Origin: Bordetella flabilis
GTDB lineage: Bacteria; Pseudomonadota; Gammaproteobacteria; Burkholderiales; Burkholderiaceae_B
DNA: 64,000 bases
Direction of reading: 5' to 3'
Assembly (NCBI RefSeq): GCF_001676725.1
Contig: NZ_CP016172.1
Span: 2,232,001 to 2,296,000 of the forward strand
Positions 26,579 to 38,836 of the stretch are shown here, piece by piece. Position 1 is the first letter of the stretch; each line of letters opens with the position of its first letter. The position numbers and the translations under genes are program-made. Under the pieces are notes generated by a model. The model was not told the DNA's origin, ran no database searches, and saw only the letters and a program-made list of their open reading frames with translations.

Positions 26579-28800
26579 GCCTCTCCGGCGCCCATTCAAG
26601 GTCGGACGGCCCGCGCGGCGGGGCGCCCCGTAAACGGGGGTGGCGCCGTGTTCGCGCGCTTTTGCTGGTGCTCGCCGTTTGTGGGGCGCTGGCCGCCATA
26701 GCCGATCGTGTTTGGCCTTTGCCCGCCGCTTATGCGGACGGTGCACTGGTGGTCGCCGCGGCCGACGGCACGCCGTTGCGCAACTATCCCAGCCGGGACG
26801 GAATCTGGCGCTATCCCGTCGCGCCGCACCGCGTGTCGCCGCTCTACCTGGAAACGCTACTGACCTACGAAGATCGTTGGTTTCGCTGGCATCCGGGCGT
26901 CAATCCCGTTGCCATGGCACGCGCTGCGTGGCAATGGCTGGTCACCGGGCGCATCGTCTCTGGCGGTTCTACTTTGACCATGCAGGTGGCGCGCCTTATC
27001 GACCCGGCCCTGGCCGGCCGGTCGTCCCGCACGCTGGCCACAAAGATGCGCCAGGTCCTGCGCGCAGTCCAGCTTGAAATGCACTACAGCAAGGACGATA
27101 TCCTGGCGATCTATCTCGGCCGCGCTCCGATGGGCGGTATCGTCGAAGGAGCTGAGATGGCGGCGCGCCTGTGGCTGGGGAAGTCCGCGCGTGACCTGAG
27201 TGCGGGTGAAGCGGCGTTGCTCACCGCGCTGCCTCAATCCCCCTCGTTGCTGCGGCCCGATCGTCATCCGGAGCAAGCGCGGGCGGCTCGCGACAAGGTT
27301 TTGGACCGTATGGCGCGACTGCGCCGATGGACGCCAGCGCAGGTGGCCGATGCGAAGATGGAGCCGGTGATGGCGCCGCCGCTACGCGCCCACTGGCTTG
27401 CGCCGTTGGCGGCACAGCGCCTGGTGCGCGGTGCGGGCGCCGCCCGGGGCGCCTTATCGGGCGCCGTTATTGCGTCGACTATCGACGCGGAAATCCAGGC
27501 CAGGGTCGAGCAACTGCTGATCGACCGCGTCGATGCGCTGCCGTCCAAGGTGTCGATGGCTGCGCTGGTGATGGACAACGATAGTCTGGCCGTGCGCGCG
27601 TACGCCGGTTCCGCGGATTACTCCGACAATACCCGTTACGCGCACGTGGATATGGTGTCGGCGGTGCGTTCCCCGGGGTCCACGCTCAAGCCCTTCCTGT
27701 ACGGCATGGCGTTGGACGAAGGCCTGATCCATTCCGAAAGCCTGCTGCTGGACCTGCCGTTGTCTTTCGGCGGCTATGCGCCGGGAAATTTCCAAGCCGA
27801 TTTCTCCGGTCCCGTCAGCGTCGCGCAAGCTTTACAGCGTTCGCTTAACGTGCCTGCGGTCGACCTGCTGGATCGTATCGGGCCCGCGCATTTTGCATCG
27901 GTTATGCTAGGCGCAGGCGTCCGTCTTCGCATGCCGGCCGGTGCCACGCCCAATCTGAGCTTGATTTTGGGCGGGGGCGGCACCACCTTGGAAGAACTGG
28001 TCGGCGCCTATCGCGCTTTGGCGCGCGGTGGCGTTGCCGGTCGCCCCCGGCTGGATCCCCGGCAGCCCTTGCAGGAGTCCCGTATGATAAGTCCCGGGGC
28101 AGCCTGGATCGTGCGTGACATCCTCGAAGGTGGCGGGCATCCGGACCGGCCGTTGTACCAGACTGCCGCGGCTGGCAAGGCGCTCGCCTGGAAAACCGGA
28201 ACCAGCTTCGGCTTTCGTGATGCCTGGGCGGTCGGCGTAACGGACCATTGGACCATCGGTGTGTGGGTGGGACGGCCGGATGGAACGCCCAATCCCGGGT
28301 TTTTCGGCGCCAATGTGGCGGCGCCGCTGCTGCGAGACATCGTGGCGGCGATGCCGGACGCGGCTGCGCTGCCGCGCGTCCGCCCCGCAAGCGTTCTGCC
28401 GGTCGTGACCTGCTGGCCGTTGGGCGTGAGCACGGACGAGGTGCCCGCCGGCTCATGCCCGCAGCAGCGGCTGGCGTGGACTTTGAACAACACCGTTCCG
28501 CCCTCGTTTGCGGGCTATGCGGATACCGGGCAGGCTCCGATACGCCTGGTCGGCGTTGCTGACGGTTCGGTATTGCGTCCCGTCCCGGGACAGCGTCGCG
28601 TCGCTATGGACGTCGACGCGAGCGGGGCGCAAGGTGAGTTATGGTGGATGCTGGACGGCCGCGTGCTCGCACAAGGTCAGGCCGGTCATCCTTTTACAGT
28701 GTCGCTGGCGCGCGACGGTCGGTATACGCTCACGGTCATGGACAGCCGCGGGCGTTACGACCGGATCGAATTTGAAATCGCTGGCGTTACGCTCCGATAG
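26575..28800 (+). CDS. pbpC: Penicillin-binding protein 1C
   Basis: Bifunctional class A PBP, about 741 residues from ATG 26575 (overlap with yfhM). Cytoplasmic basic tail, one membrane anchor (about residues 26-43), a GT51 glycosyltransferase domain with catalytic E99 in YEDRWF and SGGSTLTMQVARL, and a transpeptidase domain with S369 of STLK (PGSTLKPFLYGMALDEG), SLN and K540-T-G (WKTGTSFG). A C-terminal BiPBP_C-like beta domain (LWWMLDGRVLAQGQAG) ends the protein. PBP1C with alpha-2-macroglobulin is thought to form a wall-repair/anti-protease unit. Fifty-two bases separate it from clpA. Confidence 0.95.
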   Translation: MSLSGAHSRSDGPRGGAPRKRGWRRVRALLLVLAVCGALAAIADRVWPLPAAYADGALVVAAADGTPLRNYPSRDGIWRYPVAPHRVSPLYLETLLTYEDRWFRWHPGVNPVAMARAAWQWLVTGRIVSGGSTLTMQVARLIDPALAGRSSRTLATKMRQVLRAVQLEMHYSKDDILAIYLGRAPMGGIVEGAEMAARLWLGKSARDLSAGEAALLTALPQSPSLLRPDRHPEQARAARDKVLDRMARLRRWTPAQVADAKMEPVMAPPLRAHWLAPLAAQRLVRGAGAARGALSGAVIASTIDAEIQARVEQLLIDRVDALPSKVSMAALVMDNDSLAVRAYAGSADYSDNTRYAHVDMVSAVRSPGSTLKPFLYGMALDEGLIHSESLLLDLPLSFGGYAPGNFQADFSGPVSVAQALQRSLNVPAVDLLDRIGPAHFASVMLGAGVRLRMPAGATPNLSLILGGGGTTLEELVGAYRALARGGVAGRPRLDPRQPLQESRMISPGAAWIVRDILEGGGHPDRPLYQTAAAGKALAWKTGTSFGFRDAWAVGVTDHWTIGVWVGRPDGTPNPGFFGANVAAPLLRDIVAAMPDAAALPRVRPASVLPVVTCWPLGVSTDEVPAGSCPQQRLAWTLNNTVPPSFAGYADTGQAPIRLVGVADGSVLRPVPGQRRVAMDVDASGAQGELWWMLDGRVLAQGQAGHPFTVSLARDGRYTLTVMDSRGRYDRIEFEIAGVTLR

Positions 28801-28852
28801 GCATAGAATATGTCTTGTGTTTATGTCCGCTTCGATGCGTCATGGAGGAAGC

Positions 28853-31155
<2,303 letters not shown>

Positions 31156-31156
<1 letters not shown>

Positions 31157-32502
31157 TGGCAGTCGAAGCGCCTCTTACCTCCTGCGGGCATTGCGGCAGC
31201 GTGTATCGCCGCCAGGAGTTGGGGCCAGGTGAACAGGCTTCATGCAGCCGATGCGGCACCGTGCTGTGGCGGTATAGCGGTCTGGCGATATCAGGGTGGT
31301 TGGCGGTTGCGCTGACCGCCCTGATCGTTTTTGTGATCGCCAACGCCTATCCCGTGGCCATTATGCGGGTGCAGGCCATGGTGCAGCAGGCGTCCTTGCT
31401 GAATGCCATCACGGTTACCTGGGACCAGAACCACGAGCTCGTCGCCGTGATGACGGGCTTGGCGGGTTTCGTTCTGCCCCTCCTGCAGCTGTTGTTGCTC
31501 CTTTGGGTCCTGTATCCGCTTGCGGTTGGTACTCTGCCCCGCGGCTTTGCGATGGCGACGCGTTGGCTGGGCATGCTGGAGCCCTGGAGCATGGTGCCGG
31601 TGTTCCTGCTGGGTGTCCTGGTGGCGGTGGTCAAGCTGGCAGGCATGGCCGCCGTATCGCCCGGGATAGGTCTGGGCGGCTTCGCGTTGTTGACGATTCT
31701 GCTTACCATGCTGGGTCGCCTGACGCCGCATGTGGTGTGGCGGTTCGCCGAAGACCGCGGGATCGTGCCCGTGCACGTGCCGCAGGCGGGGGAAGGGGAA
31801 GTCCTGACTGGATGCCATGTATGTGGACAGGTGCAGGCGGTGCAGCGCGGTGCGCCAGAGGGCAGGCACCATTGCCTGCGTTGCAATGCTATCGTGCATT
31901 TGCGCAAACCGGATCATTTGAACCGTACGTGGGCTTTGTTGATAGCGGCCGCCATCCTTTATATTCCGGCCAACATCCTGCCTGTCATGAATATCGACTC
32001 GCTACTTGGCAATAGTGCGCATACCATTCTGGGCGGCGTGATCGAACTCTGGCAGACCGGTTCCTGGGACATTGCCGTGATCGTGTTTGTCGCCAGCGTG
32101 ATGGTCCCGATCACCAAGCTGCTGTCGCTGGCGATATTGGCATGGCAGGTGCAACGGGGCAATGTGAATAACCTGCGCCAGCGCACGCGGCTTTACGGAA
32201 TCGTCGAGTTCATTGGGCAGTGGTCCATGCTGGATGTGTTCGTGGTAATACTGCTGGCCGCGCTGGCGCAGTTCCAGGGTTTGATGGCGATCAGCGCCGG
32301 GCCCGGGGCCGGCGCGTTTGGCATGGTGGTTATTTTCACCATGCTGGCGGCCATGAGTTTCGACCCGCGCCGCGGATGGGACCACGCGGTGGATCAAGGC
32401 TTGGAAGATGACGCGGTGGCCGCACGGGAGCGGGCCGATGTGGGCATCAAGCCTGGTGTCCATGACCGGCCGGGGGTACCGGCGGACAGTGGGAACGCAT
32501 AA
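31156..32502 (+). CDS. pqiA: Paraquat-inducible protein A (intermembrane lipid transport membrane protein)
   Basis: 448-residue inner-membrane protein made of two PqiA modules. Each starts with a four-cysteine zinc ribbon (CGHCGS...CSRCGT; CHVCGQ...CLRCNA) followed by about four membrane helices. It works with PqiB (MCE tunnel) and PqiC (outer-membrane lipoprotein) in lipid trafficking between membranes. The ATG overlaps the clpA stop (TAATG) and has no strong ribosome site, so translation is probably coupled to clpA. Followed 24 bases later by pqiB. Confidence 0.93.
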
Positions 32503-32526
32503 GCATAAGGAAAAGGAAGCAGCAGC

Positions 32527-34215
32527 ATGTCCGACCCAGTACCGCCCGGAAAAAATAATGAAGTCCGGGCGCCGGAAGTCACGCGCCGGAAACGAGGTAT
32601 ATCCTGGATCTGGCTGATCCCCATTGTGGCCGCCCTGGCAGGGCTCTCCCTGCTGGCACGTACCTGGTTTGAATCCGGGCCGACCGTCACCATCACGTTC
32701 AATACCGCCGAAGGCCTGGAAGTGGGCAAGACGCGGGTGCGGTACAAGGACGTGGATATTGGCACGGTGAAAAGCATACGGCTCAGCGAAGACCGGTCCA
32801 AGGTGATCGTCAGGGCGGAACTCGCCAAAGAGGCCGCCAGTATTGCGCGCCAGGACACCCGGTTCTGGGTGGTGCGTCCGCGACTGGGCTTGAGCGGCGT
32901 ATCGGGCCTGGGCACGCTGCTGTCGGGCGCGTATATCGGGGTGGACGCGCCCAACGGCAAGACGCTGGATGGCAAACCGGTGTCCGATGAAGAAAAGACC
33001 GACTTCGTCGGCCTGGAGTCGCCTCCGGAGGTCACCCACGATCGGCCGGGCAAAAGGTTCACCCTGCGTGCCTCTGACCTGGGTTCGCTGGACGTTGGTT
33101 CCCCTGTGTATTACCGCCGTATCAGTGTTGGCCAGGTGATCGGTTATCAGTTGGACAGCACCGGCCATTACGTGAATATCCAGATCTTCGTCGATGCGCC
33201 GAATGACCGTTTCGTCACGGCCGATACGCATTTCTGGAACGCCAGCGGTGTCGACTTCACGCTGAATGCGGATGGATTGAAAGTCCGCACGCAATCGCTT
33301 CTTTCTGTCGCGGTGGGCGGAATTGCGTTCGGGCAGAAGAGTGGCGATGCGCCGTCACCGCCCGCCAAAGCCGATACGACCTTCGCGCTCTTCAATAATC
33401 AGAGCGTCGCCGAAGCCACGCCCGACGGTGAGCCGTTCCCGGTCGTGATGCGTTTTGACCAGTCCATTCGTGGCCTGGGGGTCGGGGCGCCGATCGATTT
33501 CAATGGCGTCGTGCTGGGCCAGGTCGATTCCATCACCATGGACTTCGACACACGCACCAAGCAGTTCTTCGCGGTAGTGTATGCAAACCTGTATCCGCAG
33601 CGCCTGGGACCGGTCTATGAGCGCGTGCGCGCGTTCGCCGAGCGCGAGGATGGCAAGGATCCGGCGCACCCGGGCGAACGGTTGCTTGCATCGATGATCG
33701 AGCATGGATTGCGAGCGCAGTTGCGCAGCTCCAATCTGCTGACGGGCCAGCTATACGTCGCGCTGGACGTGTTCCCGCGGGCGCAGCCGGTGGAGTTCAA
33801 GATGGCGAATCCGGCTCCCATTCCGACGATGCCGGGCAATCTGGATCAGTTGCAGCAGCAGATCAGCAGCATTGCGGCCAAGCTCGATAAGATTCCGTTC
33901 GACAAAATCGGCGAGGACCTGCAACGCACGCTGGCCAGCACGTCGCGGCTCATGGGCCGCCTGGACACGCAGCTCGCGCCGCAAGCCCAGGCCGTGCTCA
34001 AACAGGCTAACAAATCACTGATAGACCTGGGCAGGTTGCTGGCTCCGGATGCCGACCTGCCAGTGAATGCGCAGCGCGCCATGGACGAACTGGGGCGTGC
34101 GGCGAGATCCCTGCGCGCGCTGGCCGACTATCTCCAAGCAAACCCCGAAGCCCTGCTGCGCGGTCGCGGTCCTGATCCCTTGCCAGGCGCAGGCACCATT
34201 GGAAAATCACGATGA
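32527..34215 (+). CDS. pqiB: Intermembrane transport protein PqiB (MCE domain)
   Basis: 562 residues, near the usual PqiB length. A single N-terminal membrane segment (WIWLIPIVAALAGLSLLA, about 25-42) precedes repeated MCE domains (VTITFNTAEGLEVGKTRVRYKDVDIGTV; LRASDLGSLDVGSPVYYRRISVGQVIGY; IRGLGVGAPIDFNGVVLGQVDSI) and a C-terminal coiled coil (LDQLQQQISSIAAKLDKIP). MCE hexamers form a periplasmic tunnel for lipids. Preceded by AAGGAA. Its stop overlaps the pqiC start (ATGA). Confidence 0.94.
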   Translation: MSDPVPPGKNNEVRAPEVTRRKRGISWIWLIPIVAALAGLSLLARTWFESGPTVTITFNTAEGLEVGKTRVRYKDVDIGTVKSIRLSEDRSKVIVRAELAKEAASIARQDTRFWVVRPRLGLSGVSGLGTLLSGAYIGVDAPNGKTLDGKPVSDEEKTDFVGLESPPEVTHDRPGKRFTLRASDLGSLDVGSPVYYRRISVGQVIGYQLDSTGHYVNIQIFVDAPNDRFVTADTHFWNASGVDFTLNADGLKVRTQSLLSVAVGGIAFGQKSGDAPSPPAKADTTFALFNNQSVAEATPDGEPFPVVMRFDQSIRGLGVGAPIDFNGVVLGQVDSITMDFDTRTKQFFAVVYANLYPQRLGPVYERVRAFAEREDGKDPAHPGERLLASMIEHGLRAQLRSSNLLTGQLYVALDVFPRAQPVEFKMANPAPIPTMPGNLDQLQQQISSIAAKLDKIPFDKIGEDLQRTLASTSRLMGRLDTQLAPQAQAVLKQANKSLIDLGRLLAPDADLPVNAQRAMDELGRAARSLRALADYLQANPEALLRGRGPDPLPGAGTIGKSR

Positions 34216-34877
34216 AAGCCCACTCCGCCCTGAAGCTGACCGCCGCCGGCCTTGTGCTGGGTGCGGCCCTCATCGGCTGCGCCGCGTCGCCCCCGGTGCA
34301 GTATTACACCCTGGTCGGTCCGGAGACCGCGCAAGCTGCACCGACGCGGGACCAGGGGGGCGGGGCCTCGCCATACCTGCTGGTTGTGACGCCGGTGAAT
34401 GTGCCGCCTCAGGCTGATCAACCGCAAATCATGATGCGCCAGCCGGATGGCACGGTCGCGGCCTATTATTCCGACCGTTGGACAGCGCCCCTGCCTGACG
34501 AAATCCGCGGGGCGCTTTCCGCCGCGCTGGTGCACGACCTCGGCGTGCTGGATGTCCAGTCCATTACCGCACCGGCTTCCGCGCCCGTGTGGCGCGTACA
34601 GGTAGATGTCCAGCGCTTCGAAGCCGTGGCGGGCGGTGCGGCCGTGGTGGACGCGACATGGCGTATCCGGCCTAGCAATATTCAAGGCGGGGCCCTGCTT
34701 TGCCGCAGCGTCGTGCAGGTGCCCATTGGCGGTTCCGCACCGGCTCAGGCGGTCACTGCGCTGCGGCAGGCCACGGCGCAACTGGCATCCACCATCGCGA
34801 CGGGCATACGCGCCGGGGGCCACCGCGCGCAAGCCAGTGGAGACCATGTTCGGCTGTCAGGCTGCGTACCTTCGTGA
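34212..34877 (+). CDS. pqiC: PqiC/YmbA-type outer-membrane lipoprotein
   Basis: 221 residues with a lipoprotein signal peptide (LTAAGLVLGAALIGC, lipobox LIGC) and the ABC-type transport auxiliary (DUF330) domain: VQYYTLVGPE, then ADQPQIMMRQPDGTVAAYYSDRW. It caps the PqiB tunnel at the outer membrane. Overlaps pqiB by 4 bases and ends the block that began at clpS. Confidence 0.92.
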   Translation: MKAHSALKLTAAGLVLGAALIGCAASPPVQYYTLVGPETAQAAPTRDQGGGASPYLLVVTPVNVPPQADQPQIMMRQPDGTVAAYYSDRWTAPLPDEIRGALSAALVHDLGVLDVQSITAPASAPVWRVQVDVQRFEAVAGGAAVVDATWRIRPSNIQGGALLCRSVVQVPIGGSAPAQAVTALRQATAQLASTIATGIRAGGHRAQASGDHVRLSGCVPS

Positions 34878-34913
34878 ACCGTTCAGCCGACCGCGCGTGT
34901 ACGGCGTATTAAT

Positions 34914-34927
34914 TAGGGTTAACCCTA
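34914..34927. promoter_or_regulatory. Perfect 14-bp palindrome upstream of putA
   Basis: TAGGGTTAACCCTA is a perfect dyad, 90 bases before the putA start in the 140-base pqiC-putA gap. Its position and symmetry suggest an operator. The binding protein is unknown. Confidence 0.45.
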
Positions 34928-34933
34928 GTATTC

Positions 34934-34946
34934 GTTGAGGTGCAAC
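34934..34946. promoter_or_regulatory. Candidate PutA operator (GTTGCA box)
   Basis: TGCAAC at 34941-34946 is the complement of GTTGCA, the sequence known to be bound by the E. coli PutA ribbon-helix-helix domain. GTTG at 34934 makes an inverted pair with it. The downstream PutA carries that domain, so autorepression is plausible. Confidence 0.4.
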
Positions 34947-35017
34947 CCGCCTAACATCCCGCTCCAACCCGCGCCGCCCAAGGGCGCGCCTCTTGTTCTA
35001 GAGCGAGTATCACGCAA

Positions 35018-38000
35018 ATGGGCACCACAACTCTTGGCGTCAAGGTCGATGAAGCGTTGCGCGACCGTCTCAGGGATGCCGCCGCCAAATTGAAATGCAC
35101 CCCTCATTGGCTGCATAAGCAGGCCATCGCGGCTTACCTGGAACGGATCGAACGCGGCCAACTGCCGGCCGAAATCGCGCACTTCGCCGGGGCCGATGCG
35201 CTGCCCGACGACAGCGAATTGCAGGCCCCTGCTCATGTGCCCCCGTTCTTCGAATTCGGACAGGACGTGCAATCGCAGTCCGTGCTGCGTGCCGCCATCA
35301 CGGCGGCATATCGTCGTCCGGAGCCGGAATGCGTGCCCCTGCTGGTAGGCCAGGCACGGATGCCCAACCCGGAAAAAATCCACGCCACGGCCGCCGGGCT
35401 GGTCAAGTCCCTGCGAGAGAAGCGCGGCGGCGGCGGGGTGGAAGGACTGATCCAGGAGTTCTCGCTGTCCAGCCAGGAAGGCGTAGCACTGATGTGCCTG
35501 GCCGAGGCGCTGTTGCGCATCCCGGATCGCGCGACTCGCGATGCCCTGATACGCGACAAGATCGCCCGGGGCGACTGGCGTTCCCATATGGGCGGATCGC
35601 CGTCGGTGTTCGTCAACGCGGCGACCTGGGGGCTGATGCTTACCGGCAAGCTGGTGGCGGTCAACAGCGAGCAGTCGCTGTCGCGTGCGCTGACGCGCCT
35701 GATCGGCAAGGGCGGGGAGCCGTTGATCCGCAAGGGCGTCAACATCGCCATGCGCATGATGGGTGAACAGTTCGTCTCCGGCCAGACAATTTCGGAAGCG
35801 CTGGCGAACAACCGCAAGATGGAAGCAAAGGGCTTCAGCTATTCCTACGACATGCTGGGCGAGGCGGCCACCACCTCGGCGGACGCCGACCGCTACTATG
35901 CCTCCTATGAACAGGCCATACAGGCGATCGGCAAGGCGGCCGCCGGGCGCGGCATCTACCAGGGTCCTGGCATCTCCATCAAGCTGTCCGCGCTGCACCC
36001 GCGCTATTCGCGCGCCCAGCGCGAGCGCGTCATGGGCGAGCTGCTGCCGCGCGTCCGCGCCCTGACACGTCTGGCCCGCAGCTACGACATCGGCCTGAAC
36101 ATCGACGCTGAGGAAGCAGATCGCCTGGAGATCTCGCTGGACCTGCTTGAGGCGTTGTGCTTCGATCCAGAGCTCGAAGGCTGGAACGGAATAGGTTTCG
36201 TGATCCAGGCTTACCAGAAGCGTGCGCCCTTCGTGATCGACTACGTCATCGACCTCGCGCGCCGCAGCCGCCACCGCTTGATGATCCGCCTGGTAAAGGG
36301 TGCGTATTGGGACAGCGAGATCAAGCGTGCCCAGGTCGACGGGCTGGAAGGCTACCCCGTCTATACCCGCAAGGTATATACCGACGTCGCGTACCTGGCC
36401 TGCGCGCGCAAGCTGCTGGCTGCGCCCGAGGCGGTGTTCCCACAGTTCGCCACGCACAACGCCTATACGCTGTCGGCCATCTATCACCTGGCTGGGCAGA
36501 ACTATTATCCCGGGCAGTACGAATTCCAGTGCCTGCACGGGATGGGCGAGTCGCTCTACGAAGAGGTGGTGGGGCCGGTCACGCAAGGCAAGCTGAACCG
36601 GCCGTGCCGCATTTATGCGCCGGTGGGAACGCATGAAACCTTGCTGGCATATCTGGTTCGCCGTCTGCTGGAGAATGGTGCCAATACATCCTTCGTCAAT
36701 CGCATCGGCGACGACAGCATCTCCATAGAGGAACTTGTCCAGGATCCGGTCGAAGTCGCGTCCGCCATCACTCCGCTCGGTGCGCCGCATGACAAGATCC
36801 CGCTGCCGCGCGAACTCTATGGGAGCGTGCGCAACGGCGCGCGGCCCAACTCGCAGGGGCTGGACCTCAGCAACGAACATCGCCTCGCGTCGCTGTCGGC
36901 GGCGCTGCTGTCCAGCACCGGTACGGCGTGGCAGGCCTATCCCATGATCGGCGGCGCGGCCGCGGCCTCGGACGAGAGCCGTGCGGTGCCCGTGCGCAAT
37001 CCCGCCGACCATCGCGATGTGGTCGGGCACGTCATCGAGGCGAATGAAGCCGATACCGCGCTTGCGCTGCGGCGTGCCACTCAGGGCGCCTCCATCTGGC
37101 AATCCACGCCGGTGGCCGATCGCGCGCGCTGTCTGCGGCGCGCCGCGCAGATGCTCGAAGAGCAGATGCAGACCCTCCTGGGCCTGATCGTGCGCGAGGC
37201 GGGCAAATCCTTGCCCAACGCGATTGCCGAGGTACGCGAAGCCGTGGATTTCCTGCGCTACTACGCCGATCAGGCCGAGCGCGAGTTCGACAACGCCACG
37301 CATCGTCCCCTGGGCCCCGTCCTATGCATCAGCCCGTGGAATTTCCCACTGGCGATCTTCACGGGGCAGGTGGCGGCTGCACTGGCGGCCGGCAATGCGG
37401 TACTGGCCAAGCCCGCGGAGCAGACCCCGCTCATCGCGGCGCAAGCGGTGACCATCCTGCGCGCCGCCGGCGTGCCGGATGACGCGGTTCAGCTTCTTCC
37501 GGGCCGCGGAGAAACCGTGGGCGCGGCGCTGGTCGGCAGCGCCGAGGTTCGCGGCGTGTTGTTCACCGGTTCGACGGATGTGGCAAGGTTGATCGCACGC
37601 AGTCTCGCCGACCGGTTGGATGACGCGGGGCACACCATTCCGCTGATCGCTGAAACGGGCGGGCAGAATGCCATGGTGGTCGATTCTTCGGCGCTTACCG
37701 AACAAGTCGTCTACGACGTCCTGAGTTCCGCCTACGATTCCGCCGGCCAGCGTTGTTCCGCGCTGCGGGTGCTGTGCGTGCAGGAGGACAATGCCGACCG
37801 CGTGTTGGAAATGCTGCGCGGGGCCATGGCCGAACTGCGCATCGGTAATCCGGATCATTTGTCCACCGACGTAGGTCCGGTCATCGACGAAGAAGCGCGC
37901 GAGGGCATTCAACGCCATATCGACGGCATGCGCTCGGCGGGCAAAACCGTGACGCAGCTGGAGCTGCCGCCGGCGTGCCGCCACGGGACCTTCGTGGCGC

Positions 38001-38836
38001 CCACCCTTATTGAGATCGGCGGTGTGCGAGAGCTCAAGCGTGAAGTGTTCGGACCCGTGCTGCATGTGGTGCGCTACAAGCGCGACCAGCTCGATGCCTT
38101 GCTCGACGATATCAACGCGACCGGGTATGGCTTGACGTTCGGCGTGCATACCCGGATCGACGAGACCATCGCGCATGTGACGACGCGCGTGCATGCGGGC
38201 AATATGTACGTGAACCGCAACATCGTCGGTGCGGTCGTGGGCGTGCAGCCCTTCGGGGGGGAAGGGTTGTCAGGGACCGGCCCCAAGGCTGGCGGCCCCC
38301 TGTACCTGTACCGTCTGCTGTCGGTACGTCCCGCCGGCTTGCCGATGGGCGGCACGTCGCCGGCCATGCCGGTCGTGCTGACATTGCCGGGACCGACGGG
38401 TGAAGCCAATACATACCGCCTGGAGCCACGCGGCGCGGTGCTGTGCGTGGCGGCGACGCAGGACGGTGCGCGCGCGCAATGGGCGGCGGTGCAGGCGACG
38501 GGGAACCGCGCCTTGTTCGTGGACAACGATGCCGGCCGGGCACTGGCGCAAAGCGTGCAGGCAACGCAGCGCGACAGCGTCGCCCTGATTACCGATGACG
38601 AGATTGACACCGCGGATTACCAAGCGGTGCTCTTCGAGGGGGATAGCGATGCCTTGCGCGTACTCGGCCGTCGCGTCGCGGCGCGTCCGGGCCCGATCGT
38701 CTCGGTCCAGGGTCTGTCCACCGATGCGGCCGTCCAGGGCCAGGGCTATGTGCTGGACCGTCTCGTGGCAGAACGTTCGATCAGCGTCAACACGGCGGCG
38801 GCGGGCGGCAATGCCAGCCTCATGACGATCGGCTAG
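35018..38836 (+). CDS. putA: Trifunctional PutA: repressor, proline dehydrogenase, P5C dehydrogenase
   Basis: 1272-residue protein oxidising proline to glutamate. An N-terminal ribbon-helix-helix (TTTLGVKVDEALRDRLRDAAAKLKCTPHWLHKQAI, about 2-40) marks it as a self-repressing, DNA-binding PutA. The FAD proline dehydrogenase barrel shows RLVKGAYWDSEIKRAQ, FATHNAYTLS, FQCLHGMGESLYE and APVGTHETLLAYLVRRLLENGAN. The aldehyde dehydrogenase part has SPWNFPLAIFTGQ, FTGSTDVA, AETGGQNAM (catalytic Glu) and the catalytic Cys in SAGQRCSALR. About 200 C-terminal residues form the extra domain of long PutAs. No putP is adjacent. The livKHMGF genes that follow are a separate unit. Confidence 0.97.
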   Translation: MGTTTLGVKVDEALRDRLRDAAAKLKCTPHWLHKQAIAAYLERIERGQLPAEIAHFAGADALPDDSELQAPAHVPPFFEFGQDVQSQSVLRAAITAAYRRPEPECVPLLVGQARMPNPEKIHATAAGLVKSLREKRGGGGVEGLIQEFSLSSQEGVALMCLAEALLRIPDRATRDALIRDKIARGDWRSHMGGSPSVFVNAATWGLMLTGKLVAVNSEQSLSRALTRLIGKGGEPLIRKGVNIAMRMMGEQFVSGQTISEALANNRKMEAKGFSYSYDMLGEAATTSADADRYYASYEQAIQAIGKAAAGRGIYQGPGISIKLSALHPRYSRAQRERVMGELLPRVRALTRLARSYDIGLNIDAEEADRLEISLDLLEALCFDPELEGWNGIGFVIQAYQKRAPFVIDYVIDLARRSRHRLMIRLVKGAYWDSEIKRAQVDGLEGYPVYTRKVYTDVAYLACARKLLAAPEAVFPQFATHNAYTLSAIYHLAGQNYYPGQYEFQCLHGMGESLYEEVVGPVTQGKLNRPCRIYAPVGTHETLLAYLVRRLLENGANTSFVNRIGDDSISIEELVQDPVEVASAITPLGAPHDKIPLPRELYGSVRNGARPNSQGLDLSNEHRLASLSAALLSSTGTAWQAYPMIGGAAAASDESRAVPVRNPADHRDVVGHVIEANEADTALALRRATQGASIWQSTPVADRARCLRRAAQMLEEQMQTLLGLIVREAGKSLPNAIAEVREAVDFLRYYADQAEREFDNATHRPLGPVLCISPWNFPLAIFTGQVAAALAAGNAVLAKPAEQTPLIAAQAVTILRAAGVPDDAVQLLPGRGETVGAALVGSAEVRGVLFTGSTDVARLIARSLADRLDDAGHTIPLIAETGGQNAMVVDSSALTEQVVYDVLSSAYDSAGQRCSALRVLCVQEDNADRVLEMLRGAMAELRIGNPDHLSTDVGPVIDEEAREGIQRHIDGMRSAGKTVTQLELPPACRHGTFVAPTLIEIGGVRELKREVFGPVLHVVRYKRDQLDALLDDINATGYGLTFGVHTRIDETIAHVTTRVHAGNMYVNRNIVGAVVGVQPFGGEGLSGTGPKAGGPLYLYRLLSVRPAGLPMGGTSPAMPVVLTLPGPTGEANTYRLEPRGAVLCVAATQDGARAQWAAVQATGNRALFVDNDAGRALAQSVQATQRDSVALITDDEIDTADYQAVLFEGDSDALRVLGRRVAARPGPIVSVQGLSTDAAVQGQGYVLDRLVAERSISVNTAAAGGNASLMTIG

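Noticed and set aside
34924..34929. CTAG-containing site as an IS481-type insertion target
   Set aside because: No insertion-sequence ends or transposase are present; CTAG alone is not evidence.
34925..37303. 792-codon minus-strand open frame opposite putA
   Set aside because: It mirrors the putA coding frame, has no recognisable domain and reflects high-GC third-codon bias.
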